Shown here: piece by piece, positions 21,873 to 31,183 of the stretch
Layout of the letters: each line of letters starts with the position of its first letter
Numbering within the stretch: the first letter of the stretch is position 1
Source: Thalassospira sp. ER-Se-21-Dark
GTDB lineage: Bacteria > Pseudomonadota > Alphaproteobacteria > Rhodospirillales > Thalassospiraceae
DNA: 64,000 nt
NCBI RefSeq assembly: GCF_017922435.1
Contig: NZ_VDEZ01000001.1
Location: 248,001-312,000, forward strand
Direction: 5' to 3'
Notes under the pieces: model-generated
The model's input: the letters and a program-made list of their open reading frames with translations, nothing else
Databases searched by the model: none
Told to the model about the DNA's origin: nothing
Made by a program: the position numbers and the translations under genes

Positions 21873-22511
21873 ATGGTAAACAGCAAAATCGCCATATCAA
21901 CCGCCGCGATGATCGCCATCGCGGCCGCTTGGTCTGGTCCGGCATCGGCAACGGGTTTGTCTTCAAACGTTGTTGCCGAAGTCGCTGCCGAAACCAGCGC
22001 AGCAAATGTCATTCAGAGCATGGCTGACCAGGCCATGAATGAACTGACGGATCAAAGCCTTGCTGACGACGTTCGCCGCAAAAAGTTCGTGTCCCTGATG
22101 GACCGCTATTTTGCAATGGATGTCGTTTCGCGCTTCGTTCTGGGGCGTTACTGGCGTTCGATTTCCGAAGCGGAGATCGAGGAGTTTTCAGTCCTGCTTC
22201 AGAACTATCTGGCGCTCAACTACGCAAACCAGTTCAAGGAATTCAACGGCGAACAGTTTGTCGTCGGTGATGAGACCCAGAAGAACAAGGACACCTTTGT
22301 CGATTCGCAGTTCGTCCGCCCGGACGGCCCACCGGTAAACATTGTTTGGCGGATGCGGATGTTTGATGACAGCTACAAGATCATTGATGTTTCCATCGAA
22401 GGTCTGAGCATGGGCATCACCCAACGCGATGAATTCACATCGGTCATCCAACAGAACAATGACGATGTCGGCGCCCTGACCGCTGCACTCAAGGCAAAAA
22501 CCGGTCTCTGA
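21873..22511 (+). CDS. mlaC: Periplasmic phospholipid-binding protein MlaC
   Basis: 212 residues with an N-terminal signal peptide (hydrophobic to about residue 26, ending ASA). The mature part has the MlaC/Ttg2D features RFVLGRYWRSISEAEIEEF and YKIIDVSIEGLSMGITQRDEFTSVI. It shuttles phospholipid between MlaA and the inner-membrane MlaFEDB complex. It forms a two-gene operon with mlaA and is closed by a terminator. Confidence 0.92.
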   Translation: MVNSKIAISTAAMIAIAAAWSGPASATGLSSNVVAEVAAETSAANVIQSMADQAMNELTDQSLADDVRRKKFVSLMDRYFAMDVVSRFVLGRYWRSISEAEIEEFSVLLQNYLALNYANQFKEFNGEQFVVGDETQKNKDTFVDSQFVRPDGPPVNIVWRMRMFDDSYKIIDVSIEGLSMGITQRDEFTSVIQQNNDDVGALTAALKAKTGL

Positions 22512-22538
22512 TCAAAGCCCGCCTTAATATCCGAATAT

Positions 22539-22571
22539 AAAAGCCACCATCCTTGCGACGGTGGCTTTTTT
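22539..22571 (+). terminator. Terminator of mlaAC
   Basis: Stem AAAAGCCACC / GGTGGCTTTT with an 11-base loop, continuing into a run of T. It lies 28 bases after the mlaC stop. Confidence 0.88.
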
Positions 22572-22594
22572 ACATCTCGCATCCGGGCATAAAA

Positions 22595-22618
22595 AAAGGC
22601 CACCCGAAGGTGGCCTTT
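22595..22618 (-). terminator. Terminator of ettA
   Basis: Perfect 10-base stem AAAGGCCACC / GGTGGCCTTT with a CGAA tetraloop and a flanking A-run, which is a T-tract on the leftward transcript. It lies 24 bases after the ettA stop. Its arms are almost the same as those of the neighbouring mlaAC terminator. Confidence 0.88.
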
Positions 22619-22641
22619 AATCTCAAAGCACATAAACCGTT

Positions 22642-24321
22642 TTAGCGGGTCAGCGGCTTGTATTTGATGCGGTGGGGGCGACTTGCCTCTTCACCATAGC
22701 GACGTTTGTAGTCGGCTTCATATTCCTGATAGTTCCCTTCGAACCACTCGACATGCGAGTTGCCCTCGTAGGCCAGAATATGGGTCGCAATACGGTCAAG
22801 GAAGAAGCGATCGTGCGAGATGACCACAGCGCAACCGGCAAACTCAAGAAGACCTTCCTCAAGCGCACGCAGCGTATCAACGTCAAGATCGTTGGTCGGT
22901 TCATCAAGCAGCAGAACGTTCGCGCCAGATTTCAGCATCTTGGCAAGGTGAACACGGTTACGTTCACCACCGGACAACTGGCCGACTTTTTTCTGCTGAT
23001 CTGCGCCCTTGAAGGCGAACTGTGACACATAGGCACGCGACGACATCGGACGCTTGCCCAAAAGGATCTCGTCGAGGCCGTCGGAGACTTCCTGCCAAAC
23101 CGTTTTGTTCGGATCAAGCGAGTCACGCGACTGATCGACATAGCCCATCTTGACGGTATCACCGATCTTGAGCGTTCCTGCATCCGGGGTGTCAGCACCC
23201 GTCAACATTTTGAACAGGGTGGTTTTACCCGCACCGTTCGGACCGATCACACCAACGATACCACCCGGCGGCAGACGGAAATCAAGGTTTTCAAACAGAA
23301 GCTTGTCACCATAAGCCTTGGTCAGACCTTCGGCGGTGATAACTTCGTTTCCAAGACGCTCGGCAATCGGAATAACGATCTTGGTGGAATCCGGCACCGC
23401 TTTTGCGGCCTCGGCGACAAGATCGTCATAGGCACGGACACGGGCCTTGGATTTTGCCTGACGGCCCTTCGGGTTCTGGCGGATCCACTCAAGTTCGGTG
23501 GCAAGCTGTTTCTGGCGGCTGCCTTCCTGACGGGATTCCTGTTCCAGACGCTTTTGCTTCTGCTCAAGCCAGGAGGAATAGTTGCCTTCGAACGGAATGC
23601 CCTGGCCGCGGTCAAGTTCCAGAATCCAGCCCGTGACGTTATCAAGGAAGTAACGATCGTGGGTGACCAGAATGACGGTACCCTGATAATCTTCAAGGTG
23701 GCGCTCAAGCCACGCAACCGATTCAGCGTCAAGGTGGTTGGTCGGTTCGTCAAGCAGCAGAATGTCAGGCTTTGCAAGCAACAGGCGGCAAAGGGCGACA
23801 CGACGGCGCTCACCACCTGAAAGCTTGGTTACGTCCGCATCCTTGGGCGGGCAACGCAGGGCGTCCATCGCGATCTCAAGGGTGCGCTCCAAATCCCAGC
23901 CATTGGCCGCATCGATGCGTTCCTGAAGTTCACCCTGCTCGGCAAGGAGATCATTCATTTCGTCATCGGTCATCGGCTCGGCAAACTTGCCGCTGATTTC
24001 GTTGAAGCGTGCAAGATCGTCAACAATCGAGCCACACCCTTCCATGACGTTACCAAGAACGTCTTTCTCCGGGTTAAGCTGCGGTTCCTGCTCAAGATAG
24101 CCGACATTGACACCTTCGGCAGGCCAAGCTTCACCGGCGTAATCCTTTTCGATGCCGGCCATGATTTTCAGCAGGGTGGATTTACCTGCGCCGTTGTTAC
24201 CGAGAACACCGATTTTTACGCCTGGCAGGAAGGACAGTGTGATGCCCTTGAAAAGTTCGCGACCGCCCGGAAGGATCTTGGTCAGGTCCTTCATGACGTA
24301 AATATACTGGTAGGATGCCAT
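22642..24321 (-). CDS. ettA: Energy-dependent translational throttle protein EttA (ABC-F)
   Basis: 559 residues from ATG 24321 ([15 protein letters not shown]), the family's standard start; 20 extra residues from the upstream start are not conserved. It has two ABC domains with Walker [10 protein letters not shown] and GPNGAGKTT and signature motifs [11 protein letters not shown] and [11 protein letters not shown]. The linker between them is Arg/Lys-rich. It lacks membrane segments. EttA binds the ribosomal E site and gates translation according to the ATP/ADP ratio. Confidence 0.95.
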   Translation of the reverse strand: MASYQYIYVMKDLTKILPGGRELFKGITLSFLPGVKIGVLGNNGAGKSTLLKIMAGIEKDYAGEAWPAEGVNVGYLEQEPQLNPEKDVLGNVMEGCGSIVDDLARFNEISGKFAEPMTDDEMNDLLAEQGELQERIDAANGWDLERTLEIAMDALRCPPKDADVTKLSGGERRRVALCRLLLAKPDILLLDEPTNHLDAESVAWLERHLEDYQGTVILVTHDRYFLDNVTGWILELDRGQGIPFEGNYSSWLEQKQKRLEQESRQEGSRQKQLATELEWIRQNPKGRQAKSKARVRAYDDLVAEAAKAVPDSTKIVIPIAERLGNEVITAEGLTKAYGDKLLFENLDFRLPPGGIVGVIGPNGAGKTTLFKMLTGADTPDAGTLKIGDTVKMGYVDQSRDSLDPNKTVWQEVSDGLDEILLGKRPMSSRAYVSQFAFKGADQQKKVGQLSGGERNRVHLAKMLKSGANVLLLDEPTNDLDVDTLRALEEGLLEFAGCAVVISHDRFFLDRIATHILAYEGNSHVEWFEGNYQEYEADYKRRYGEEASRPHRIKYKPLTR

Positions 24322-24915
24322 TAAATTCCCCATCCAAAAGTCGTTGGGTCCGCCCTGTTGGGCTGAAACACTTCGGCACACTCATGCGCATGCCTGAAAT
24401 ACTGTGCCCGTTTGTAACCGACAGGCAGGCTCTTAACAACTTCAAACCGCAGACAGCTCACATGCTGTCAAAACATGCCAAGTGGCGAGCTGAAACAAGG
24501 TGCATCAAGCAATCTCGCGTCGGCGACATCAATCGGGTCAGGCAAACGAAATTTGCGTCGGTTTCAGTCAAAAAATAGCCGCATCAGACCGTGATGGGTC
24601 CCTTAAGTTATAAAAACGTCACTTTTTAGGCACTTAGACGCAATGTTTTTCAACCTTAAAATGCTGCAATGCACACAGTGAGAACCGCCCGGATTCTGTC
24701 ACTATTTTTATTCGACGTTGGGGCAGAACACCTTCTAACACCCTGTTCTATACGACTAATGATTAGCTTATGGCGACTCTCGAAAACTGGTATCGAGCTT
24801 TACAGGCAATGAGTGTGTCTTGATGCATTCAACGCCACGCATTCATGCGGCCGGCAAACACAGCATAAAAATATGTCGGCAGGGAAAGTTATCATTTCTA
24901 GGAAGGAGACGCGCG
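24322..24915. other. Long divergent intergenic region
   Basis: About 590 bases between leftward ettA and the rightward symporter operon. No reading frame here is convincing. The part from about 24590 to 24790 is AT-rich and is the most likely place for the symporter promoter. A short palindrome CTAAT-G-ATTAG lies at 24756-24766. I see no riboswitch, tRNA or terminator. Confidence 0.45.
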
Positions 24916-25173
24916 ATGGATGAACAAAGCGCAGCCTACTGGAAGAGAAACGTGAAGCTGGTCTCGGTTCTTATCGCGATCTGGTTCATCGTTTCCTACG
25001 GTTTCGGCATCTTGTTTGTCGATGCCCTCAACTCTATCGAAATCGCGGGCTTCCAGCTTGGTTTCTGGTTTGCTCAACAGGGGTCCATTTACGTCTTTGT
25101 CGCACTGATTTTCGTCTATGTGGCCAAGATGAACAAACTGGATCGCGAATTCGGCGTTCGTGAAGACGACTGA
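24916..25173 (+). CDS. Small subunit of sodium:solute symporter (DUF4212)
   Basis: 85 residues from ATG 24916, preceded by AAGGAG. It has two membrane segments (about 15-37 and 50-72). The N-terminal YWKRN and the middle block FGFWFAQQGSIYVFV-like are typical of DUF4212 proteins, which are nearly always encoded directly upstream of an SSS-family symporter. Here the symporter begins 24 bases later. The frame is open further upstream (24820), but that extension is not conserved. Confidence 0.9.
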   Translation: MDEQSAAYWKRNVKLVSVLIAIWFIVSYGFGILFVDALNSIEIAGFQLGFWFAQQGSIYVFVALIFVYVAKMNKLDREFGVREDD

Positions 25174-25197
25174 CGCAGGATCAGGGAGACAGACAAG

Positions 25198-26964
25198 ATG
25201 GATCTTACCACCCTTACATATATTGCCGTCGGCTTGAGCTTCGCGCTGTATATCGGCATCGCGATCTGGGCCAAGGCAAGCACCACCGGCGAATTCTATG
25301 TCGCTGGCAAAGGTGTTAACCCGGTCGTCAACGGCATGGCGACCGCAGCAGACTGGATGTCGGCTGCTTCCTTTATCTCTATGGCTGGCCTCATTGCCTT
25401 CCTTGGCTATGGCGGCTCGGTTTACCTCATGGGCTGGACAGGTGGTTACTGCCTGCTGGCGATGCTTCTGGCACCGTACCTTCGCAAGTACGGCAAATTC
25501 ACCGTGCCGGAATTCATCGGGGATCGTTATTATTCCAAAACCGCCCGTATCGTTGCTGTTATCTGCCTGATCTTTATCTCGTTTACCTATGTGGCAGGTC
25601 AGATGCGCGGCGTTGGTATCGTGTTCTCGCGCTTCCTTGAAGTTGAACTCCTCACCGGCCTGATCGTCGGCATGGGCATCGTCTTCATCTATGCTGTTCT
25701 TGGCGGCATGAAGGGCATTACCTATACCCAGGTTGCACAATATTGCGTTCTTATTATTGCCTACACCATTCCGGCAATCTTCATTGCCTTCCAGCTGACC
25801 GGCAATCCGCTGCCGCAGTTGGCATTTGGCTCGACCGTGAATGGCACCGGCGAATACATGCTTGATCGCCTGAACCAGGTTGTGACGGAACTCGGCTTCC
25901 TCGAATACACCACCACCAACAAGTCTACGATTGATATCTTTGCAATCACGCTTGCACTGATGGTTGGTACGGCCGGTCTTCCGCACGTTATCGTTCGCTT
26001 CTTCACCGTTCCGAAAGTACGTGATGCACGTTCTTCGGCCGGTTGGGCGCTGGTATTCATCGCGCTGCTGTACACCACTGCTCCGGCAGTTGGTGCAATG
26101 GCTCGCCTGAACCTGACCGACACCATCCAGACCGGTGAAGTGGGCGCAGAAGACGGTAACCTCGTCTATGAAGAACGTCCGGACTGGATGAAGCGCTGGG
26201 AAGCTACCGGCCTTCTGAAGTTCGAAGACAAGAACGGTGACGGCCGCATCCAGTATTACAACGATGCGAACGCAGAGTTTGCGACCAAAGCAGCCGAATA
26301 TGGCTGGGCTGGTAACGAACTGAGCGTTGACCGTGACATCATGGTTCTTGCCAACCCGGAAATCGCACAGCTTCCGAACTGGGTCATTGCCCTGGTCGCA
26401 GCTGGCGGTATCGCCGCAGCACTCTCGACAGCTGCTGGTCTGCTTCTTGTGATTTCGTCGGGCGTTTCACATGACCTTCTCAAAGGCACGTTCACACCGA
26501 ACATGACAGAAGGACAGGAACTGATGGCCGGGCGTGTTGCGGCTGCGGTCGCGATCGTGATTGCCGGTTATCTGGGCTACAATCCTCCGGGCTTTGTGGC
26601 ACAGGTGGTGGCCTTCGCCTTCGGTCTTGCCGCATCCTCGCTATTCCCGGTTATCATCATGGGTATCTTCTCCAAGAAGGTTAACCGTGAAGGTGCTATT
26701 GCCGGGATGCTGGTCGGTCTGATCTTCACCATGGGTTATATCATGTCCTACAAGGGCATCTTTATCCCGGTGTTGATCGAAAACGTCGAAGCAAACTGGT
26801 TGTTCGGCATCTCGCCGGAAGGCATTGGCGTCGTTGGTATGCTCCTGAACTTCATCGTTGCTTTCGCTGTGTCGAAAGTCACCGCTGAACCGCCAGAGCA
26901 TATCCAGCACATGATTGAAGACATCCGCGTTCCGAAAGGAGCCGGTGGCGCAGTTGACCACTAA
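25198..26964 (+). CDS. Sodium:solute symporter (acetate/monocarboxylate-type, VC_2705-like)
   Basis: 588 residues, about 13 membrane segments. SSS features include the N-terminal GEFYVAGKGVNPVVNGMATAADWMSAASF, VPEFIGDRYYSKTARI and GLPHVIVRFFTVP. It is closest to the ActP-like subgroup that pairs with DUF4212 proteins, so a short organic acid such as acetate is a likely substrate. A soluble insertion at about residues 315-385 contains an EF-hand-like DKNGDGRIQ. GGGAGA precedes the start. The gene is followed by a strong terminator, yet the CBS-domain gene follows in the usual family order. Confidence 0.9.
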   Translation: MDLTTLTYIAVGLSFALYIGIAIWAKASTTGEFYVAGKGVNPVVNGMATAADWMSAASFISMAGLIAFLGYGGSVYLMGWTGGYCLLAMLLAPYLRKYGKFTVPEFIGDRYYSKTARIVAVICLIFISFTYVAGQMRGVGIVFSRFLEVELLTGLIVGMGIVFIYAVLGGMKGITYTQVAQYCVLIIAYTIPAIFIAFQLTGNPLPQLAFGSTVNGTGEYMLDRLNQVVTELGFLEYTTTNKSTIDIFAITLALMVGTAGLPHVIVRFFTVPKVRDARSSAGWALVFIALLYTTAPAVGAMARLNLTDTIQTGEVGAEDGNLVYEERPDWMKRWEATGLLKFEDKNGDGRIQYYNDANAEFATKAAEYGWAGNELSVDRDIMVLANPEIAQLPNWVIALVAAGGIAAALSTAAGLLLVISSGVSHDLLKGTFTPNMTEGQELMAGRVAAAVAIVIAGYLGYNPPGFVAQVVAFAFGLAASSLFPVIIMGIFSKKVNREGAIAGMLVGLIFTMGYIMSYKGIFIPVLIENVEANWLFGISPEGIGVVGMLLNFIVAFAVSKVTAEPPEHIQHMIEDIRVPKGAGGAVDH

Positions 26965-26996
26965 TCGGTCAACTGGTTTGCCAGGAACTGTTGCAG

Positions 26997-27030
26997 GCCC
27001 CCGGATCATTGATCCGGGGGCTTTTCTTTT
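26997..27030 (+). terminator. Intrinsic terminator after the symporter
   Basis: Stem GCCCCCGGATC / GATCCGGGGGC with loop ATT, followed by TTTTCTTTT. It separates the symporter from the DUF294 gene, so the latter is either partly read through or has its own promoter in the next 57 bases. Confidence 0.88.
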
Positions 27031-27086
27031 CGGCTTTAGTCAGGCAACAATGCACTCAGGGCATGCCCTTGCGGAGGAAAACAGTC

Positions 27087-28955
27087 ATGAGCATCGAACT
27101 CGAAGAAATTGCCGAGTTTTTAAAACAACATCACCCGTTCGATCTGTTACCTGACGAAGAAATCAACGCCCTGCCCAAGCGCCTGTCGGCCCGCTATTTC
27201 CGTGCAGGGACCAAGGTCCTCTCGCCCGAGGAACAATGCCTTCATCTATACATCATCCGCACCGGCGGCACCGAAACCCGCGACCCGAACGGGCAGTTGC
27301 TTGCCCGTCTGTCAGAGGGTGAATGCTTTGGTGTGCGCGCGATGTATCAGAATGGTCGCGCGGCAAATAACATTACAACTCTGGAAGACAGCCTGTGTTA
27401 CTTGCTGCCCGAAAAAGATTTTCATGCGCTGACGGGCAAGTATCCGCAGTTTAGCTATTTCTTCGCCCAGATGGGTGGCGAACGCCTGCGCAGTGGCATG
27501 CAGTTGCTCGAAAGTCGCGATGACGATCAGCTCAAACTGATGAGTGTGAAGGTCAGTGACCTGATTGCCCGCGAACTGGTCAGCATCGACAAGTCAGCCT
27601 CGATCCTTGAAGCTGGCCAGTTGATGAGCAAGGAACGCGTTTCCTGTTTGCTGATTACCGAAGGCGGTGACGGCGTTGCCGGGATCATGACCGACCGTGA
27701 CCTGCGCAATCGTGTCATCGCCAAGGGCCGCAGTTATGATGAGCCGGTGACCGCCATCATGACCGAAAAGCCGATCTCGATCGATCCCGATCAGTACGCC
27801 TTTGATGCGCTTCTGACCATGACGCGCAATAATATCCGCCATCTGCCGGTGATGAAAGACGGCAAGGCGGTTGGCATGATCACCACCAACAACCTGCTGG
27901 CACGCCAGTCGCTATCGGCTGTTTACATGGCAGGCCGCATCGGCAAACTGACCGAACCCGAAGAAATGGCAAAGGTCATCGCCCAGGTCCCCGAACTTCT
28001 TAGCCACCTTATTGAGGCGGGCGCGACATCGCAAAATGCCGGACATATCGTAACGACCCTTTCGGATGCAGCGACCGCCCGGCTGCTGCAACTGGCAGAG
28101 GAAGAATTCGGCCCCCCGCCCGTTCCCTATGTCTGGATGGCGGGTGGATCACAAGGCCGCCAGGAACAAACGGCACTTTCGGATCAGGATAATTGCCTGA
28201 TTATAGATGACGCCTATAACGCGGATCAGCACGGGGACTATTTCAAAAAGCTTGCCGACTTTGTCTGTGATGGCCTGAACAAGGTTGGCTACGTCTATTG
28301 CCCCGGTGAAATGATGGCCAGAACAGATGAATGGCGGCAACCGGTGCGCACCTGGCAGCACTATTTCAACAAATGGATCGAACAACCCGAACCAAAATCC
28401 TTGATGCTGTGTTCGGTCTGGTTTGACCTGCGCCCGGTCCACGGCACCAAGAGCCTGTTTGAAGACCTGCATCGCATGATCATCTCAAAGGCCAAGGACA
28501 ACCGTATTTTCCAGGCCTATATGGTGGGCAATGCGCTGAGCCATCACGTCCCGCTTGGTTTCTTCAAAAATTTCGTCATGATCCGTGGCGGCGAACATGA
28601 CAAGACCCTTGATCTGAAACATAACGGCGTGGTGCCAATCGTTGATGTCGCCCGCATTCACGCCCTTGCCAACGGTGTCGAGGCCGTAAACACCTATGAG
28701 CGGCTCAATGCCGTAAAGGCATTCCCATCCATCAGCAATCAGGGGGCGTCAGACCTTCTTGATGCCTTTGAATTCATTAGCATCACCCGCCTGAAACATC
28801 AGGTCCGTCAGATCCGGCGCGGCGAAAAGCCAGATAACTTCCTGCAACCTGAAAGCCTGTCGGCCTTTGAGCGCAGCCATCTCAAAGATGCGTTCTCAGT
28901 GATCAAGAACCTTCAGGGCGCACTTGAGCACGCCTTTGGCAAAAGCGGGACATAA
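27087..28955 (+). CDS. cNMP-binding/CBS/DUF294 nucleotidyltransferase-like signalling protein
   Basis: 622 residues from ATG 27087 after GCGGAGG. The order is a cyclic-nucleotide-binding-like domain (15-130), two CBS domains (about 165-285), a DUF294 putative nucleotidyltransferase domain (about 320-450) with GGSQGRQEQTALSDQDN, and a DUF294 C-terminal domain. The GS-x(n)-D-x-D-like motif resembles the GlnD nucleotidyltransferase site. Such proteins are regularly encoded with acetate-type symporters and a DnaQ-like exonuclease, as here. They are thought to regulate transport or central carbon use, but the biochemical activity is not established. Confidence 0.85.
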   Translation: MSIELEEIAEFLKQHHPFDLLPDEEINALPKRLSARYFRAGTKVLSPEEQCLHLYIIRTGGTETRDPNGQLLARLSEGECFGVRAMYQNGRAANNITTLEDSLCYLLPEKDFHALTGKYPQFSYFFAQMGGERLRSGMQLLESRDDDQLKLMSVKVSDLIARELVSIDKSASILEAGQLMSKERVSCLLITEGGDGVAGIMTDRDLRNRVIAKGRSYDEPVTAIMTEKPISIDPDQYAFDALLTMTRNNIRHLPVMKDGKAVGMITTNNLLARQSLSAVYMAGRIGKLTEPEEMAKVIAQVPELLSHLIEAGATSQNAGHIVTTLSDAATARLLQLAEEEFGPPPVPYVWMAGGSQGRQEQTALSDQDNCLIIDDAYNADQHGDYFKKLADFVCDGLNKVGYVYCPGEMMARTDEWRQPVRTWQHYFNKWIEQPEPKSLMLCSVWFDLRPVHGTKSLFEDLHRMIISKAKDNRIFQAYMVGNALSHHVPLGFFKNFVMIRGGEHDKTLDLKHNGVVPIVDVARIHALANGVEAVNTYERLNAVKAFPSISNQGASDLLDAFEFISITRLKHQVRQIRRGEKPDNFLQPESLSAFERSHLKDAFSVIKNLQGALEHAFGKSGT

Positions 28956-28960
28956 GCCAT

Positions 28961-29650
28961 ATGGGATTGCGCCAGAAAATCCTCGACAGTCGGCTGTATC
29001 GTGACTTCATCCAGCGCAAGGCAACCGGGCCTTTGCGGACCTATTACGATGTTCCGCCTGCCGATCCTGAAAGATCCGTGATGGAAACCGAATTCATCGC
29101 TCTTGATTTGGAAACCACCGGCCTTGACCCCAAAAAGGACGAAATTGTCAGCCTCGGCTGGGTGATTATCCGTCAGCTTTCGGTCGATTTTTCAAGTTGC
29201 GAACATATTCTGGTGCGGCCAACCAAGGAGCTCAGCGAAAGCTCGGTCGTGGTCCACCGGATCTTTGACAGCGATGTCGCCGATGCCCCAAGCATTGAAG
29301 CGGCCCTTGAGCATCTCTTGCCGCAGATGGCTGGCCGGGTTCTGTTATCCCACCATGCGCCGATTGAGCTAGGCTTCCTTGGCCAGGCCTGCAAACAGTT
29401 CTTTGGCGCGCCGCTACAAATCCCGACGGTCGATACCCTGGTTTTGGCTCTGCGTGACATCCGGCGCAGCGGTGAAACCATGAAATCCGGGGCGCTCAGG
29501 CTTGATACATTGCGCCGAAATCATAACCTGCCCCCTTTCCGGGCCCATAACGCATTGTCTGACGCGATTGCCGCGTCGGGCCTGTTTCTGGCCCAGATCG
29601 CCAAACGTGATCCGAAAGGCGAACTTGAGCTCGACCGGATACTGCGCTAA
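28961..29650 (+). CDS. DnaQ-like 3'-5' exonuclease domain protein
   Basis: 229 residues. Exo I motif FIALDLETTGLDP (Asp and Glu metal ligands), Exo II-like HHAPIELGFL, and Exo III HNALSDAIAAS with the final His/Asp pair, as in the DEDDh family of the proofreading subunit. The first 40 residues precede the nuclease fold. It starts 5 bases after the DUF294 gene and is a regular partner of it, so the true substrate may be a small RNA or nucleotide signal rather than replicating DNA. Confidence 0.85.
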   Translation: MGLRQKILDSRLYRDFIQRKATGPLRTYYDVPPADPERSVMETEFIALDLETTGLDPKKDEIVSLGWVIIRQLSVDFSSCEHILVRPTKELSESSVVVHRIFDSDVADAPSIEAALEHLLPQMAGRVLLSHHAPIELGFLGQACKQFFGAPLQIPTVDTLVLALRDIRRSGETMKSGALRLDTLRRNHNLPPFRAHNALSDAIAASGLFLAQIAKRDPKGELELDRILR

Positions 29651-29713
29651 TCGGTTATCAGGGCTCAAAAAATGCCCCACCAATAATAACAGCAGATCGG
29701 GAGCCACCAGCCT

Positions 29714-30232
29714 ATGTACGTCTTTATCTTCTCAACCGTTGTTGTCGGATTTGCGTCGGCTGGCGTGGTCATGTTGCTGTTCCGGCTTTGGGGCCGCAAG
29801 GCACCGAAATATGTCATTCCGCTCGTCGCAGCGATTGCGATGTTTGGCTACATGATCTGGGATGAATACACATGGTTTGATCGCTACGAGGCCCGCCTGC
29901 CTCAGACCATCAGCGTCATTCAGACCTTTACTGACGAAAACATTTTCGCGCCCTGGACACTGGTTTCCGCACCGACCAACCGCTTTACGGCGATTGATCG
30001 CGAAAAACTGGTATCCAATCCTCAAAACCCCGATGAAAAACGCGTCATGACCCTGCTGCTGCGCAAGGGCGGAGAAACCCTTGCCCTGATCCATCTTGTT
30101 GATTGCGCGCAAGGACGGCGTGGCTATATCACACCCGACACGTCACTCGACAGCAACGGTTTCCCGACCGCGATGAATGAATGGTTTGATATGGATGCCG
30201 ACGACCCCCTGCGCGCGGCGGTCTGTTCCTGA
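29714..30232 (+). CDS. Small membrane protein of unknown function
   Basis: 172 residues with a GGGAG ribosome binding site. Two N-terminal membrane segments (about 3-25 and 33-50) are followed by a soluble part of about 120 residues starting WDEYTWFDRYEARLP. I do not recognise the family. The two-helix anchor plus a single globular domain suggests a periplasmic or cytoplasmic-face accessory protein. It lies 63 bases after the exonuclease gene and is closed by a terminator. Confidence 0.8.
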   Translation: MYVFIFSTVVVGFASAGVVMLLFRLWGRKAPKYVIPLVAAIAMFGYMIWDEYTWFDRYEARLPQTISVIQTFTDENIFAPWTLVSAPTNRFTAIDREKLVSNPQNPDEKRVMTLLLRKGGETLALIHLVDCAQGRRGYITPDTSLDSNGFPTAMNEWFDMDADDPLRAAVCS

Positions 30233-30265
30233 ACGCTGTTTCCATCGCCAAATCGGACACCCTTT

Positions 30266-30285
30266 GGCCCGCCCTGTGGCGGGCC
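30266..30285 (+). terminator. Probable terminator
   Basis: Perfect 8-base stem GGCCCGCC / GGCGGGCC with loop CTGT. The following TTGTC is a weak T-tract. It separates the small membrane protein from the molybdate operon. Confidence 0.65.
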
Positions 30286-30361
30286 TTGTCATGTGTGGCA
30301 ACAAAACTGATTTCGTCTATAGTGATGCAAACGCGCCCTTTTTCTTAAGTTACGGGACCCT

Positions 30362-31183
30362 ATGCCCCATTTTCGATCCCCATTGCCATCTGCAGTCGTC
30401 TTCTTTGTGATCGCGATCATATTTTTCGGCAGCATCTCAACAGCGGCCCGTGCGCGCGATATCACTGTCTTTGCCGCTGCGAGCCTCACCAATGCCATTG
30501 AAACTGCGGCCGCCACCTATGAAAAGGAAACCGGTGATAAAATACGCTTGTCACTGGCAAGTTCGTCGACACTGGCGCGCCAGATTGCCGCAGGGGCACC
30601 CGCAGATGTCTTTATCTCTGCCAACGAAAAATGGATGACCTGGTTAAATGATCAGGGTTTGCTTGTCCCCGGCAGGCGTCATGACCTACTGACAAACCGT
30701 CTGGTTATTGTTGCGCCCAAAGATAGCAATCTTACCCCGATTAAAATTAGCAATACTTCAGACCTGACAGCATTGATCGGACCCAATGATCGCATTGCAG
30801 TCGGCGACCCGGATCATGTGCCGGCCGGCACTTATGCCAAACAGGCACTGACATCTTTGGGGCAGTGGGAAACAGTGGCACCAAGACTTGCGCGTACTGA
30901 CAATGTTCGTGCGGCCCTGGCGCTGGTTGAACGGGGCGAAGTACCGATTGGCATCGTCTATCAAACTGACGCCGGTATTTCCGATAAAGTCAAAATCATC
31001 GGCTCCTTCCCTGAAAACAGCCACCCCGTCATTACCTATCCTGTTGCCCTGACGGGTGATCCGTCCGAAACCAAAGTCACGAAATTCCTACTTTGGCTTT
31101 TGGGGGATGACGCGGGCCGCATTTTTGCAGACTATGGCTTTGAACCCGTTGCAACAACGCAAGCCAACGTGCCCAGAAAATGA
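30362..31183 (+). CDS. modA: Molybdate ABC transporter substrate-binding protein
   Basis: 273 residues. A signal peptide covers about residues 1-36 (hydrophobic FFVIAIIFFGSI). The mature protein begins DITVFAAASLTNAIE, the ModA oxyanion-binding start, and has SSSTLARQI, GAPADVFISANEKWM and GIVYQTDA. It binds molybdate in the periplasm. It leads a tight modABC operon. No molybdenum-cofactor riboswitch or clear ModE palindrome is visible in the 75 bases after the preceding terminator; CTATAGT at about 30317 could be a -10 region. Confidence 0.94.
   Translation: MPHFRSPLPSAVVFFVIAIIFFGSISTAARARDITVFAAASLTNAIETAAATYEKETGDKIRLSLASSSTLARQIAAGAPADVFISANEKWMTWLNDQGLLVPGRRHDLLTNRLVIVAPKDSNLTPIKISNTSDLTALIGPNDRIAVGDPDHVPAGTYAKQALTSLGQWETVAPRLARTDNVRAALALVERGEVPIGIVYQTDAGISDKVKIIGSFPENSHPVITYPVALTGDPSETKVTKFLLWLLGDDAGRIFADYGFEPVATTQANVPRK

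Noticed and set aside
30286-30361. Molybdenum-cofactor riboswitch or ModE palindrome ahead of modA
   Set aside because: The space is too short for the riboswitch, and the TATA-rich half near 30315 has no matching second half.
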